NCBI GenBank assembly: GCA_037039685.1
Contig: JAWNGF010000005.1
Coordinates: 62,001 to 126,000 of the forward strand
Length of the DNA stretch: 64,000 nt
Direction of reading: 5' to 3'
Origin: Ceratobasidium sp. AG-K
Taxonomy: Eukaryota > Basidiomycota > Agaricomycetes > Cantharellales > Ceratobasidiaceae
In this document: piece after piece, positions 38,401-49,755 of the stretch
Layout of the letters: each line of letters begins with the position of its first letter
Numbering within the stretch: position 1 is the stretch's first letter
The notes under the pieces: generated by a model
Databases searched by the model: none
Told to the model about the DNA's origin: nothing
What the model saw: the letters and a program-made list of their open reading frames with translations, nothing else
Translations under genes and position numbers: made by a program

Positions 38401-39109
38401 GGACCAACGGTGTCTAGAGGATCCCTTCATCATTGGGGACAAAGTTTGGCTTAGTCATGATCACATCTCTTCGAATTGACCATCAATCAAACTTTCTCAC
38501 AAGCCTCTGGGTCCCTTCACAATCTTGGAAGCAGTTGGAAGGAATGCGTACAAACTGGAACTTCCACCATCCATGACCATACATCCAGTAGTCAACATAT
38601 CCCGCCTTGCCAAGTATGAAGAAGATGAGATTGAGGGACGCGTTATTGAACCACCACCACCCATTGAGACCCCTGAGGGTGAGGAAGAATATGAAGTTGA
38701 ACAGATCCTGTCCTCCAAGGTGGAAAGAGGAATCCTCAAGTACTACGTCAAGTGGAAGGGCTACACGTCAGAACACAATTCCTGGGAACCGGTGGAGAAC
38801 CTTGGCAACGCATCAGAACTCATTAGTGAGTTCCACAGGGAACATCCAGAAGCCATCAAGGGAGTCACCAAGGTTACAAGGAAGCATCGCCATGAGGAGA
38901 CAAAGGACGATTCAACTGCCGAAGAAAAGGAAGAACGGCCCATTCGGCGTTCCAAACGTATTAAAGAAGCGGCAGGAGTCCAAGCTCCCCACCAAAAGGT
39001 TTTTACTTCCCTCTCCTGCGTGCTTAACACATCCACCCCTCGTACTCACACTCCTGCGCCATGCCTGCCCCCGCCAATCCTCCAACTCGTTCATGGTCCG
39101 TGTCTATGA
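35432..39109 (+). pseudogene. Pol of element D: protease, RT, RNase H, integrase, chromodomain (four stops)
   Basis: One frame, -1 relative to gag, with stops at 37040 (TGA), 37424 (TAA), 38003 (TGA) and 38477 (TGA). Protease motif IDSSASGNF near 35550 (DSSAS instead of the usual DSGAS). RT has KLDLKSGYN and YIDN in place of YIDD near 36493. RNase H: ECDTSDKATGAVLSQ. Integrase: HHDNKAAGH...CDLC zinc finger, then DDE core (VDMIVKL; VSD followed by a stop where R is expected; TDGQTEQ). The chromodomain at about 38690-38860 is textbook: EYEVEQILSS, YYVKWKGYT, NSWEPVENL. The tail is basic (RPIRRSKRIKEAA). The open frame ends at 39109, over the next ORF. Confidence 0.9.
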
Positions 39110-39557
39110 CAACCTCTATACCTGCTCCAGGTCCTTCAAACGGACGCTGGAACCCACCTGCGACGAGGGCCGTTATTGGCACTCAGGCCTCCAGCAGGCC
39201 TTCTACTTCATTGTCTCTGGCTGCTATTGGTCAGCTCGTGCCCCCCACTCCTTTGTGGGCAAGCCCCTTGTGCGCTGGCGCAACTGGATTGCCCTCGACG
39301 CCCAAGACATCCACAATGCAGTTCGCTTCATGGATGCCTCGTGCAAGGCCTGTCTCGGCCACCCATTCGAGGTCATTGACCTCACCCAGGACGACAAATG
39401 TGCCGACCTCATCATCGACTTGACGGACAAGGAGGATTGCGGTTTGTGGAAGGGAAATGGGACGGCTGAGGACCCATTTGTGTTGGATGACGGGGCGGAG
39501 TTTGTGCTTGTGGCCCACGGGCCTTCTGATATGTCTGTTTCGCCTCTTTCCGAGTAG
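39093..39557 (+). CDS. Extra 3' ORF of element D with two I-D-L-T motifs (unknown function)
   Basis: This frame (from MVRVYDNLYTCSRSF; the frame is open further upstream) is uninterrupted to TAG at 39557, 154 residues. It carries EVIDLTQDD (about 39370) and LIIDLTDKEDCG (about 39412), short hydrophobic-D-L-T motifs next to acidic residues, the form of SUMO-interaction motifs. A second frame starting at 39061 (MPAPANPPTRSW) overlaps it to 39423, so which start is used is uncertain. It occupies the same place as the extra ORFs of A, B, C and Z. Confidence 0.6.
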   Translation: MVRVYDNLYTCSRSFKRTLEPTCDEGRYWHSGLQQAFYFIVSGCYWSARAPHSFVGKPLVRWRNWIALDAQDIHNAVRFMDASCKACLGHPFEVIDLTQDDKCADLIIDLTDKEDCGLWKGNGTAEDPFVLDDGAEFVLVAHGPSDMSVSPLSE

Positions 39558-39582
39558 GCTCCGACCTAGAAGGGGGGGGTAG

Positions 39583-40027
39583 TGTCACGACCTTTTCCTT
39601 CTCTCTTTGTTTTGTCCTGTGTGTCTTGTGCTTGGTCTCGTTCTTCTCGCCTTGGCGCATTTAGTCGCCTTTATGTAAGCCATGACTGCAGGACATGCCT
39701 GCCTGGCCTGTTCCCTTGCCTCCTTGTTGTCCATGGGCTTATCACGTTTCCTTTGTCTTGCCTTTGCTTCTCCCAGACTCTTGTCTTTTCTTGTTCTGGT
39801 TTCCTTTGTTGCTTGCTCTCTATTGTACATAGCCACAGTAGGTAGTATATATACCAGCAACACAAGTCTTGTCTCCACAAGACTTGTTCTCTTGTTATTT
39901 CCCCATCACTCCCCATGTGACTCACTTAGGCCTTAGTGGCCGCCCATTTGACCTTTGCCGTCGTCCCAACCCCCATCCTCACTGCCTGTGGAGTCTCGGC
40001 CTCCAAGGTTTGGTTAGGGTTGTGACA
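39583..40027 (+). repeat. 3' LTR of element D
   Basis: 445 bp, same ends as the 5' LTR. Of the seven differences between the two, five are C/T or G/A changes within CpG (for example CCGCGG against CTGCAG) and two are T/G. Confidence 0.95.
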
Positions 40028-40267
40028 TGCACTGATAGATGTCATGTGTGTATTTCTTTTTGGCTCAGTGTACTGTACCCACCAAGGAAGAATATTGGTC
40101 CTCGTCCCAGTCTTCAGTGACACAACATTTGAATTTCACATGTCCCTTGTCCCATCTGTCCCTGACACAGGGGGACAGACCATTCCCAAAAATGGAAAAA
40201 GAATTTGTAATAGGATTTCTTTGTGTAACTAATTGAACTACAAATAATACTAATCACTTCTACCTGC
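40028..40267. other. Spacer between elements D and X
   Basis: 240 bp with no gene. It starts with the TGCAC copy of element D's target duplication. Not recognised otherwise. Confidence 0.5.
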
Positions 40268-40772
40268 TGTAAGGTATCATGACCTGTCCCTCCCTCTGTC
40301 TCTGTTTGCGGACTTGTGCCTTGTACTGGCGCCTTAAGTGCCCTTTCTCTTTGTTGTGCCCTCTCCCTTGTTTAGTAAGGCGTATGGATGATGTGTCACC
40401 ATGAGTCATATGACTCATGCTGTTTTCTACTGGCTGGCCTGCACAGCCCCCTTTATGACTTGGACATTGACTCAGACAAGTGACTCATGTATTTACTTTG
40501 ACTCACCTGTTTTCTGAGTATATATACTGGCTTGCAAGCATGGTCATCCCCAGCTTGCTTTGCCTTGTCAACTCTCCTGGCAGTGTGATCAGAGGCACTT
40601 GGCTACTTAGCCTTTAGCGCAGCCACTTGGACTTAGGAGCTAGTGACTTGTACTGACAAGACTAGCATTTGTCCACCTTAGTGATAGAGTTGTAGAAGAC
40701 TTATCACATATTGTTCCCACATCTCAAAGGCCATTAGCAGTTGTCAACCATAGGCATTAGCAGGTTGCGACA
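40268..40772 (+). repeat. 5' LTR of element X (about 505 bp)
   Basis: The right end is fixed by TTGCGACA followed two bases later by the primer-binding site. The left end (TGTAAGGTATCATGACC) is inferred from the TG start and comparison with the D LTR (TGTCACGACC). It contains TATATATA (40519-40526), GCAAGC/GCTTGC inverted arms (40533-40538, 40553-40558) and several TGACTCA-like words (CATGAGTCATATGACTCATG). Confidence 0.75.
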
Positions 40773-40786
40773 CTGCAAAGCAAGCT
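40519..40786 (+). promoter_or_regulatory. Element X promoter, self-priming pair and primer-binding site
   Basis: TATATATA at 40519; AGCTTGCTTTGC at 40552-40563 begins 33 nt later; GCAAAGCAAGCT at 40775-40786, 2 nt inside the LTR, is its perfect 12-nt complement. The sequence differs from both D and A, yet pairing and spacing hold. Confidence 0.75.
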
Positions 40787-40828
40787 CTTAGTATGCTGAG
40801 CCACAAGAAAACAAAGTCACGTGACAAC

Positions 40829-40978
40829 ATGGACGACTGATCCTCAAGTGCAGCGTCTCAAAGGAGCGAGGCTCCAACCAGCACAATAGTTGAAGTTCAA
40901 TCAAATCCCTCAACAGGAGCAAGAGAAGGGGCAGGTGACTGGACTGCACCACTTAGAAGTGCCAGCCATGTATCAAGA
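40829..40978 (+). pseudogene. Gag of element X, piece 1 of 3
   Basis: Begins ATG GAC GAC at 40829; the fourth codon is TGA (40838-40840). Reads on through SAASQRSEAPTSTIVEV to RSASHVSR, where element A interrupts it exactly after the target duplication CAAGA. Confidence 0.7.
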
Positions 40979-41444
40979 TGTCGTGAGCCAGCTCACTCCA
41001 TTGGACTCGTCTTGCATCTCACCTGTCTGTTCTTGTTTTTGTTGTTCTGTTTATGTGTTGTTTGTCTTTTCCTGTGCCACGTTGCCACAGCCTTGTGGTT
41101 ATTCTGTTACATTGTGTAACGTGGCTGTGCTTTGTACAAGTCATGACTGCCCACACAGCATGACTCACTTGGACACTCCTGACTGGCTTGTATGTATGAC
41201 TTGTGTGGCTGCATCTTGTATGACTCAGTCTCTTTCTGAATATATATAGAGGACCAACAAGCCTGGTAACCCCAGCTTGTTTTGTCTTGTCAAACATTCC
41301 CATTGAGTGACACTTTGAACCACCCCTACCCTTAAGAGTCTACAACCACTTAAGTGTGGTGCAATTCAAGAGGTCCCTTAGGTCTTAGTGCCGTCCACTC
41401 TCCATTGTGGCTTGTCTATAGCCACCAAGAAGAAGCTTATGACA
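40979..41444 (+). repeat. 5' LTR of element A
   Basis: TGTCGTGAGC ... GCTTATGACA, 466 bp. TATATATA at 41241; inverted arms ACAAGC (41257-41262) and GCTTGT (41275-41280) around the presumed start. Confidence 0.95.
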
Positions 41445-41458
41445 TTACAAAGCAAGCT
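41241..41458 (+). promoter_or_regulatory. Element A promoter, self-priming pair and primer-binding site
   Basis: TATATATA at 41241; AGCTTGTTTTGT at 41274-41285 starts 33 nt later; ACAAAGCAAGCT at 41447-41458, 2 nt inside the LTR, pairs with it over 12 nt with one G-U pair. Confidence 0.72.
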
Positions 41459-41466
41459 TTCACATC

Positions 41467-42642
41467 ATGTCCACAAACAACTCAACACCTGTTGAACAAG
41501 GATTACATGAAGACTTGGTCTCAAAACCCGCATCCACCACAAGCATACAAAGAGGTCCTAGTAGAGCCGCTAGACCAGCCTCATCACTCAGTGAAAGCGC
41601 ACTTGCACATTCACAAGCAGGTGGTCCAACCCCATCAAGAGTTCCTAGCCAAAGTACAGTAGCAGGAACATTCCAACCAGAGCTATCATTAGTCAAAGAA
41701 CACTCCCATAAAGAAAATCAAGAGCCAGGCAACAAAACTTATGTACCAGAACCTGAAGTAATCACCATTACATCAGAAGGAAGAACACCTTGTCGAGGAT
41801 TTGGGTTTGGCTATTTTTCTGCCCAACCCAATCCCTGCGGAGGGCTCTCCTTAGTTCCAATTTGCCCACCATCTACACCACAAACTCCTTGTATCTTGGG
41901 AGCAACCACTAGCATGGGCCCCATCCCTTTGTCTCTACCTGAGAGACTGCGACCATCAGCAACCCCAGCAGCAGGACGCTCCGCTGACCCACGACCTAGT
42001 AGCAATAGTTCTTCTAGTACACAAAGAACTACCATCCAGAACCTAGACAAACTAGACGACCTCCTGACCAGACGCCACAATGCAACTCTAAGAGTCATCA
42101 AGGGACTGAGAATTGGTCTTACTCAAAGAATCACTGGGCTTGAACAAGAAGCTAGAGTGCTAGCAAACAACCAAGATATCTTCAACAACACAATCAGGGG
42201 AATACAACAGTCCCTTATGGATATTCTCAATTCCACCTGTAATGCTGAACATAACACCTACCTCACGGGAAGAGAGGTGGTCACCGTTCGGAACAAAGTC
42301 ACAAACATGCAAGGACTCATAACAAATGTACAAGAAGACATTGACACTACACACCAGGGACAGCTGCAGTGGAACAAAGCAGTAACTCAAGGAAGCAAGC
42401 AAGTCAGGGAAGGATTCACAATGTTGGACGATTGAGTGGCAACCATGGAACAATCCAATAGCAACCTAAGGGAAGGAGTCAATGAAGCCTCACTTCATGC
42501 ACCCAGCAAACAATCCACACCAAAAGCCAAATCTACAAGAATCGATGATCTCGAAGGAAGGCTCCAGTGCCTGATCAGCTCCCAAGACGGAAGCTCACCA
42601 AGACGTCCCAAGGTCACTAGACCAGAAGCATTCAATGGGAAG
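41467..42642 (+). pseudogene. Gag of element A, N-terminal piece
   Basis: Starts MSTNNSTPVEQ; contains RGPSRAARPASSLSESA (also in B and C), a proline/serine-rich stretch, and a long helical region (LDDLLTRRHNATLRVIKGL..VLANNQDIFNNTIRGIQQSL) of coiled-coil character. TGA at 42433-42435 interrupts it. The frame ends in RPEAFNGK, where element B is inserted. Confidence 0.85.
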
Positions 42643-43097
42643 TGTCGTAAGCTTCTTCTTGGTGGCTATGAGGCAAGCCGCGAGGGAGAGTGGACGGCAC
42701 TAAGACCTAAGTGACCTCTTGAACCGCAACACACTTAAGTGTCTGTAGGCTCTTGAGGGTAGGGGTGGTTCTAAGTGTCACTCAAAGGGGATGTTTAGAC
42801 GAGACAAAACAAGCTGGGGTTACCAGGCTTGTTGGTCCTCTATATATATTCAAGAAGTGGCCAAGTCATACAAGGTGCAGCCACATGAGTCATACAGTCT
42901 ACCAGTCAGGAGTGTCCATGTGAGTCATGCTGTATGAACAGACATGACTCGTACAAAGCACAGCCGCGTTACACAATGTAACAGAGTAACCACAAGAAGG
43001 TGGCAACGCAGCAAACGGAAACAGAACACAACACAAGAGAAGGGAACAGGCGGGCGAGAGAACAGGCGAGTCCGATGGAGTGAGCTAGCTCACGACA
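42643..43097 (-). repeat. 3' LTR of element B
   Basis: 455 bp, read TGTCGTGAGC ... GCTTACGACA on the minus strand. The polypurine tract (GGGGGGAGTAA on the minus strand) lies immediately inside at 43098-43108. Confidence 0.95.
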
Positions 43098-43138
43098 TTA
43101 CTCCCCCCTAAGAGTCCGTTTGGGGGACCTGAACGGAC

Positions 43139-43914
43139 CTACTGCACCGCACAGTCCTTTTCCTTCTTCAGTAAATACTCCTCCAACCCCTCCTCCTCCT
43201 CCAAGGTCAGGTCGATGGGATTGAAGACGGTATTTCCCGGTTCGTCCGAGAACTTCTCCCATTCCTCCCAAGTTTCTTCCCTCGTCCAGTCCGCCTTGGA
43301 CCAGTCCAAAACCCTCTCCTGGGCTTCCACAAACTCCTCAGCCCATTGTCGCACATCGGGCTCTGCCTCCTTCCATGCCGACACGTCAGTCTCCTCCTTC
43401 CTCCACCAGTAGGCTTCCCATTCGATTTTTTCCTTCTGGTATCTGCCCCTCTCCATCCGCCAGTCGCTCAGGTCCTTTTCGTAGTTGGCGTCCCAGGCAT
43501 CGTTCCATCTAGGTCGGAGCGTTGGCTGCCTTCCGTCATACCCTGGTACCCACTCGCTCGAGGGGAGAAGGAGTACGCTCCTTCTTGTCCCCATTCGACC
43601 ACTCCGAGCATGTGGGTGGAGAGGAGGACGACCTCCGAGACCTGGAAAGCGGCGCACCCTCGACAGACAAATATGTCCTTTCGTAGGAGCTGCATGTGTG
43701 TCGGCCATTTTTTCCCGACCCACTGGAATTCCCCCAGGTCTGAGTGGAGGATATCGTCCGAGGCCCTGAAGTGCATCCTTCCAGAGCCTTGTTGCGACCT
43801 CTTGAAGACATAGAGGGCAGCTCCGGAGTCGAGGATCCTTGCCGTGGCGAAGGCAGGTCCTTCGAGGACGCGGGTGAGGTTGTTGGTGATGGTGGAGCGG
43901 GTGACGGCAGGCAT
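43139..43914 (-). pseudogene. Extra 3' ORF of element B (one frameshift)
   Basis: Starts MPAVTRSTITNNL at 43914; the frame changes at about 43560 and then runs to the stop at 43139. Contains LHSDLGEFQWVGKKWPT, VCRGC, LDWSKADWTREETWEEWE and NPIDLTLEEEEGLEEYL. Conserved in the four related copies; family unknown. Overlaps the pol frame (open to 43536) by about 380 nt. Confidence 0.7.
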
Positions 43915-46900
43915 CGTAGGGAGCAGAAAAGATTTAGGGAGTTGAGCGATGGGTGAAGCTTGGAGTAGATGCAAGTATTGCAAGTGACGCTACTGGTTTC
44001 GCCCCTTCTGCCTTTTATCTTTCCTGGAGCGTAGTTAGATGGCGTGGGAGCTTCGGGGTGTCGGCGTAGAAGGTCCTTGATAATCTTTGAAAGGTGACCA
44101 AAAATCTTCCGCCCTTTGTTCCGTGTCTTCTTCACTTCCATACCCCTTCCATCTGACCCTGTAAAAAAGGCCATCCTTTGTCTCCTTCCAGTCCAAGATC
44201 TTCTCTACTTCGTATTCTTCTTCTCCTTCTTCTGTTATGATCGGCGGTGGTCGGGGTTGGTTGCGGCTGAATTCGGTGTCTTCCTTGTAAGGACTGAGCA
44301 AATCGATGTGGAAAACAGGTGCACCCTCATTGTTGCCGGCAGGTCAAGTTCATAGGCGTGTGATCCTATCTGTCGCTTCACGACAAATGGCCCGTGCTTT
44401 TTGTTGTCCAGTTTCTTTGATGGTCTCTTTTGTTTGAATGTTTTTTCCCAGTAGCCATTACTAGATCTCCTTCTTGGTACTTGTTCTTTGGCTCATTTTC
44501 TTTCTGGGAGCTTTTGGGTTTGCATAGATGCAATTGCTTCGTCGTGGATTTGTACGCCATTTCCCTGTGATATTGTTTGCTTCTGGAACCGCTGATTCTT
44601 CCGCTGAGATGTTCCACAGTGGTTCCCTCCCATAGACGATCTAATTCAAAAGGGGAACTACCCGTTAAGCGCCGATGCTTCTGTAGATTATAGCTGAACT
44701 CCGCAATGGTAATAAGTCCCGCCCATTCATCCTGTCGGTAGTTTGACGAACCGATCGCGTAAGCCAGCCTTCCATCCATTGATTTGTTCTCTCTCCGTTA
44801 TTCCATCCTGTTTGGGGGTGGTAGGCAGTACTGAAACCTGGGGATCTAGTTCCAATTTTTCTCATAAATGGCTTTTCATAAGTTTGGAATTGAAAGTAGA
44901 TACCCTCAGGTCTGAGGATTGTGCTCTTTTGGAAACCCATGCAGTTTCCAAACATTTGTGATAAAAAGATTTGCAAGGTCGCTTGCCGTGTGAGATTCCT
45001 TGCAGGGTATGAAGTGCGCCATTCTTGAGAATCGGTCCACCAACTACCAAGATGCTATCTGATCCTCTGGATTTTGGTAATTTCACCACGAAGTCGAACG
45101 CTATGTCATCCCATGGGTCCTTTTTGGAATCTCCAGAGGCTTGATCGGAACTATTGACTTCGATCCACCTTTGTCCGCTGGCAGGTCTCGCAAGGACTTC
45201 CCACGTATCTGTTTATGCTTTGCTTCATCCTGGCCAGAAGTACCTTCTTGATATTAGTTCCAGTGTTCTGCCTTGTCCTTGATGTCCTGCCGATTTTTGA
45301 GTCGTGATGAATTTCGCATGATGGCCAGTCTGGATTCCTTATCTTCTGGCACATAGGATCCTTCCCTTGAACCATAATACCCTCCCCTCCTTGAAAATCA
45401 TAATCTTTTGCACTGTGTTGTAGGGTTTTTGGTAACGTTTTCCCTTGCACTTGCTTAGATTTCTTTGATTGCGCCAATCCTTCATCTGATTTCCTGATCT
45501 TCCTTGATAGTTTCTATGATGTTTGTGTTCTCTACTTGTCCCATAAATCCTTTGAACCTTTCAACAGATCGCGCTCATAACTTGTTCAGACGATTGGGAT
45601 ATGGCATCCCTAACACCATGGACCTGACCGTCTTGACAACAGGTCCGGTTTTGATGACAGGATGCCAGGCCTCGATATATGATGTCAAAGTTATAAGAAG
45701 CGCCTACTGGAGTAATCGGTTGGTGCCATCTTGCGTGTCGGCGGTTGAACGTTCTTGCTTCCGCTTCCTTCCAGAATATGTAGTTTTCCTATGATTGTTG
45801 TGTAGATGGTGATAGGGTCCCTTGTTCCTTCAAGGTACAGCCTCCAATGTGTTAGAGATTCTATAATTGCCATAAGTTCCTTATCGTGGACACGATTCGT
45901 CGTGGTTGAGCTGAGCCACGTTGAAAGATTTAGACAGAAAAGCAATAGGGTGTAGGTAGCCATCAACTTGTTTTTGCAACAGGATTGCTCCCCATATGCT
46001 ACACCACTTGCGTATCTGTTTCCAAAAGAAGGGATTTGTCAGGGATTTCGGATGGCGTAGAGTGGGTTCCTTGCTGATTTTCCGTTTTTAGGGCTTCAAA
46101 AGCTTCCTGCTGATCGTTTCCCCATTCCCATTTGTTCTCCTTTCTTGTCAAGGTGTCAGGGGTTTTGCTTAAACGGCTGAAATTCGGTACAAATCTTCCT
46201 TCGGTATTAAAAATTTGCGAATCCTATGGAATGCCTTGTACTTGCTTGACCGTTCTTCTTGGTTCCTTTCCATTCCTTTATTGCTTTTACTTTTTCCTCC
46301 TCCATAGAGATGCCTGAATCGCTGATTCCAAGTCCAGTATATGTCAACTTGGTGACGAAGAACTCGCATTTTGGAAGCTTTGCAAAAAGGTTTTCCTCCA
46401 GACAAGATCTTCAGTACTTTTCTGACATCCACAGTATGTTGGGCTTCTGTCCTTAGAGAAGACTAGGATGTCGTCTCAATGTATACTATGACGCATACGT
46501 CGATGAGATCATGGAAAATATTGATTTCATATATCTTTGGAAGATGGCGGGGCGCGTTTTCTTCAGTCCGAAAGGCATGACGACGTATTCGTGAACAGTC
46601 CTTCTTTTGTTCTGAAAGCTGTCTTCCATTCGTCGCCTTCCCTAATTCTGATATTGTTGAAAAACCCATGCGTAGATCGATCTTGGAGAAAATTTTTGCG
46701 TCCTGATTTTATCCAGGAGGTCTTCCATTAGGGGCATAGGGAATCTGTCGTCCCTTGTAATGGCGTTTACTCCTCTGAGGTCTTGGACGAGTCGTAGTTG
46801 GCGAACTGCCCTGGATTTTTTGGATCGATAGGTTTTTTGACAAAGAAACAAGGAGACGCAATGGGTGATTTGCTTGGTCGAATTTTCCCCGCCGCAATTT

Positions 46901-47526
46901 CTTCATCCAGGTATTCTCTTAGTGCAATAGATTCTGCCGGAGAGAGTGGGATAGGTCTGGCAGGTTTTGGGAGTTCAGCTCCTTCCTTGAAGTCGATGGC
47001 GCAGTCGTAAGGACGATGATCCGGGATTCTTTTGAATTTCTCTTCACTGAAGACATCCGCAAATTCCTTGAATTCTTCTGGTAGGTCGTCTATTGAGGCC
47101 GTTCTTGCTTGTATGGGTTCTGGCTGCCATGATATGTGCTTCGTTTTCCAATCGATGACCGGGTTTGCTTCTTCTAACCATTCCAATCCCAGGATGAGTT
47201 TTAGTTTCCCCAGTAGGCATAGCAAAGAAGACTTGTTTGAAGGTCCTTCCCTCCACATTTAGTTCTAGCTTAGCTTTAAAACGTATTTGGTGAGAGAGTT
47301 CCTTCCCCTGGATACCAATTACTTTTCGCGGAGTGGGGAGTTCCATGAGCGGAATGTTGTTGGATCGAGCCCACGAGATGTCCAAGAAGTTCTTTGATGC
47401 TCCAGAATCGATGAGGGTTGGGATGGGTTCTGTGATTTCGGCAATGTTCGCGTAAACAATGGTAGATTCATTTGTCGCTCTAAAGTACATTGTTTCCGTT
47501 GCCGATTCTTTGGTCTCTCCACACAC
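43536..47526 (-). pseudogene. Pol of element B, shredded by indels
   Basis: Recognisable pieces in order: protease (LIDSGASKNFLD, near 47400), the linker and start of RT (HRPYDCAIDFKEGAELPKP), RT fragments, the catalytic box region (HDLIDVCVIVYI then broken, near 46490), RNase H (near 45900), integrase zinc finger and core fragments (45477-44665) and chromodomain (EYEVEKILDW..RVRWKGYG, near 44190). Roughly ten frame changes occur between 47260 and 44000 when compared with copy C, many of them single bases (for example GTCCTGATTTTATCC against GTCCTTGATCTTGTC). Confidence 0.8.
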
Positions 47527-47528
47527 AG

Positions 47529-49519
47529 TTAGAGGGAGACCCCTTCTTTTCCCGAGCCTTCTACGATTGTTGCCTCTCTTCCTTTAACGCTAGGTTCCGT
47601 CGTTATCCATTCCTTGGTCAGGCATTTGAATGATTGGTGTCCTTCCTGTCCGCACTTTAGGCAGCGGTTGGTTGCTATCCTTGCTTTGTATATTTCGTCA
47701 GGCAGCCGTTTTGTAGAGGATTGTCCGCTAGTAGTTGGTTGGGCGGCCTTCTTCCCTGTTGAGGTCTTGATTTGTTGCAATTTCTGATCAATAGAGATTG
47801 CGATTGATATCCATCGGTCAAGGGAAAGTTCCCGTTCTGTTCCATCTTCATTGATCAGGGTCAGTTCGAAGCGAGCTAGTTCGGTCTTGACTTCTGACTT
47901 CAACCCTTCCTTGAACTGGTTGATCAGAGCTTCTTGTCCCCAGTTTACGTCTACCAGAAGATATCGGAATTCCAAAGCATAGTTTGCTACAGAGTTGTTC
48001 TGTTTGCATTTTCGGATATCTGATTCGGCTTTAGCTTTTTGTTGGGGTCGCTGAACTGTTCCATGAAGTGTGCCTTGAAACTTTCCCATGAGGCAAGGTT
48101 TTGGTTATTTTCCCTTTGGTTGAGCGATCGTAAGAGAACTTGTGCCCAGTGAGTGGCAGCCTTGTTTTCGGATTTGAAGTTTGCTAGAGCTTCGCGGATC
48201 CTTTCTTCGCTGGAAGTGTATTGATCCCCTAGACGTACAAAGTAGCTCTCCATTTGTGTGATGAACATTTCGGCACCTTCTCCTTTCTTCCCATCGAAGG
48301 CTTCTGGGCGAGTTACCTTGGGACGTCGAGGACTGCTGCCGATGTTTGGGTTCTCGGTCAGTCGTTGGATTCTTAATTCTAATTCGTCTATCCTGGTAGA
48401 TTCCGCGTCTGGATGTGGTGGGGAATTCGATCGCCTGGACGGAATCCCGTGAAGGGAAGTTTCGTCAATTTCTTCTCGCATATTGTTGATAGCTTCTTGA
48501 ACTTCCGTGATTTTGGTAGTGAAGGAGGTTCCTTCTTGTCGTAATATTTCCAGTCCTTGAGTTACTGCCTCGTTCCACTCGAGTTGCCCTTGTCTGGTAG
48601 TGTTGAGTTCTTCGCGTACATTGTTCACAAGTCCTTGAGTGTTGGCAACCTCATTTCGAAGGCGTGTTACGTCTTGTCCGATCAAAAAGGAATTATGTTC
48701 GCCATTTCTTGCCGAGTTCAGAATGTCTGTTAAGGTGCTTTGTAGGGTGTTGATAGAGTCGTTAAAGATTTGTTGGTTGTTTGCTAGAACCTGTGTGGCT
48801 TGTTCTAGCCCACTAAGCCTTCGATCCATGGTGACCCTCATTCCGTCTATAACCCTAAGGGTGGCGTTGTGTCTTCCTTCTAGGAGGTCCTCTAAATTTC
48901 TGATTACAGTCCTGCCGCTAGCGCTGGAACTTGAACTTGAGCTTTCCGGATCATCGGCGCCTCGTGGTACCGGGGCCGACTGCCCGGAGTAACCTTGTGG
49001 GACATAGGGTGGTGCTGGAATTGCTGGTGTGACAGGCTGGGAAACTATTGGGATCGGTCCTGCGTTGGTGATGGTTCCTCCGATTTGAGGGACTGTTGGA
49101 ACATTGGGAATGTGTGGTGTAGGAGGAGGTCTAATGGGGACAAGCGACACGCCCCCATGAGCTTCGGGCTGGGGAGAAAAGAACTGCCTCCTAGTCCCTA
49201 GTGGCCACAAGGGACGTGATGGTCCTGGACTTCCCGTTGAAATGCGAATCACAGCTGGAGTGGGGTCATTTGTGAGATCTCCTGGTTCTCTATTTGTGAT
49301 GGTGGGTTCTTCCTCTTGTACTATTGTCATGTCAGAGATGCCGAAAGCTCCTGGCATTGAAGATTGGCTCTGAGAGCGTGATCGGGCAGGACCTCCCGCT
49401 TGAATTTGTGCAATGTCTTGCTCGTTTAATGATCCTGTGGGCCTTGCTGCCCGACTGGGTCCTCTTCTTGTTGATCTAGTGGATGTGGGACGTGACCCTC
49501 CGTCTTCTTGAATAGACAT
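47529..49519 (-). pseudogene. Gag of element B (single frameshift)
   Basis: Starts MSIQEDGGSRPTSTRSTRRG at 49519 and reads openly to about 48040, where a T run is one base shorter than in C (five against six) and the frame shifts; the rest reads to 47529. Order: RGPSRAARPTGSL, a proline-rich segment, a long coiled-coil-like region (VLANNQQIFNDSINTLQ...), capsid (RPEAFDGKKGEGAEMFIT, THWAQVLLRSLNQ, FMEQFSDPNKK) and CCHC zinc knuckle (CLKCGQEGHQSFKC). The gag stop overlaps the -1 frame of pol. Confidence 0.85.
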
Positions 49520-49535
49520 GCTTGTATGTTTGTTA

Positions 49536-49755
49536 AGCTTGTTTTGTAATGTCGTAAGCTTCTTCTTGGTGGCTATGAGGCAAGCCGCGAGGGAGAGTGG
49601 ACGGCACTAAGACCTAAGTGACCTCTTGAACCGCAACACACTTAAGTGTCTGTAGGCTCTTGAGGGTAGGGGTGGTTCTAAGTGTCACTCAAAGGGGATG
49701 TTTAGACGAGACAAAACAAGCTGGGGTTACCAGGCTTGTTGGTCCTCTATATATA
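49536..49755 (-). promoter_or_regulatory. Element B promoter, self-priming pair and primer-binding site
   Basis: On the minus strand TATATATA begins at 49755, AGCTTGTTTTGT begins at 49722 (33 nt later), and the primer-binding site ACAAAACAAGCT occupies 49547-49536, 2 nt inside the LTR, a perfect 12-nt complement. Confidence 0.74.

Larger units (their letters stand above)
32834..40027 (+). mobile_element. Ty3/gypsy chromodomain retrotransposon D, full length
   Basis: Two 445-bp LTRs (7 differences, 98.4% identical) flank gag, pol with a chromodomain integrase, and an extra 3' ORF. Flanking 5 bp are TACAC (32829-32833) and TGCAC (40028-40032), a target duplication with one change. A 12-nt primer-binding site (33281-33292) matches the LTR transcript start; a polypurine tract (AAGGGGGGGGTAG, about 39570-39582) precedes the 3' LTR. 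Gag has three stops and pol four, all TGA or TAA and no frameshift, so the copy is dead but recent. Confidence 0.95.

Noticed and set aside
32834..40027. Classic RIP as cause of the stops
   Set aside because: Changes are concentrated in CpG and W codons are not hit, unlike CpA-type RIP; two CAA-to-TAA type stops remain unexplained by CpG.
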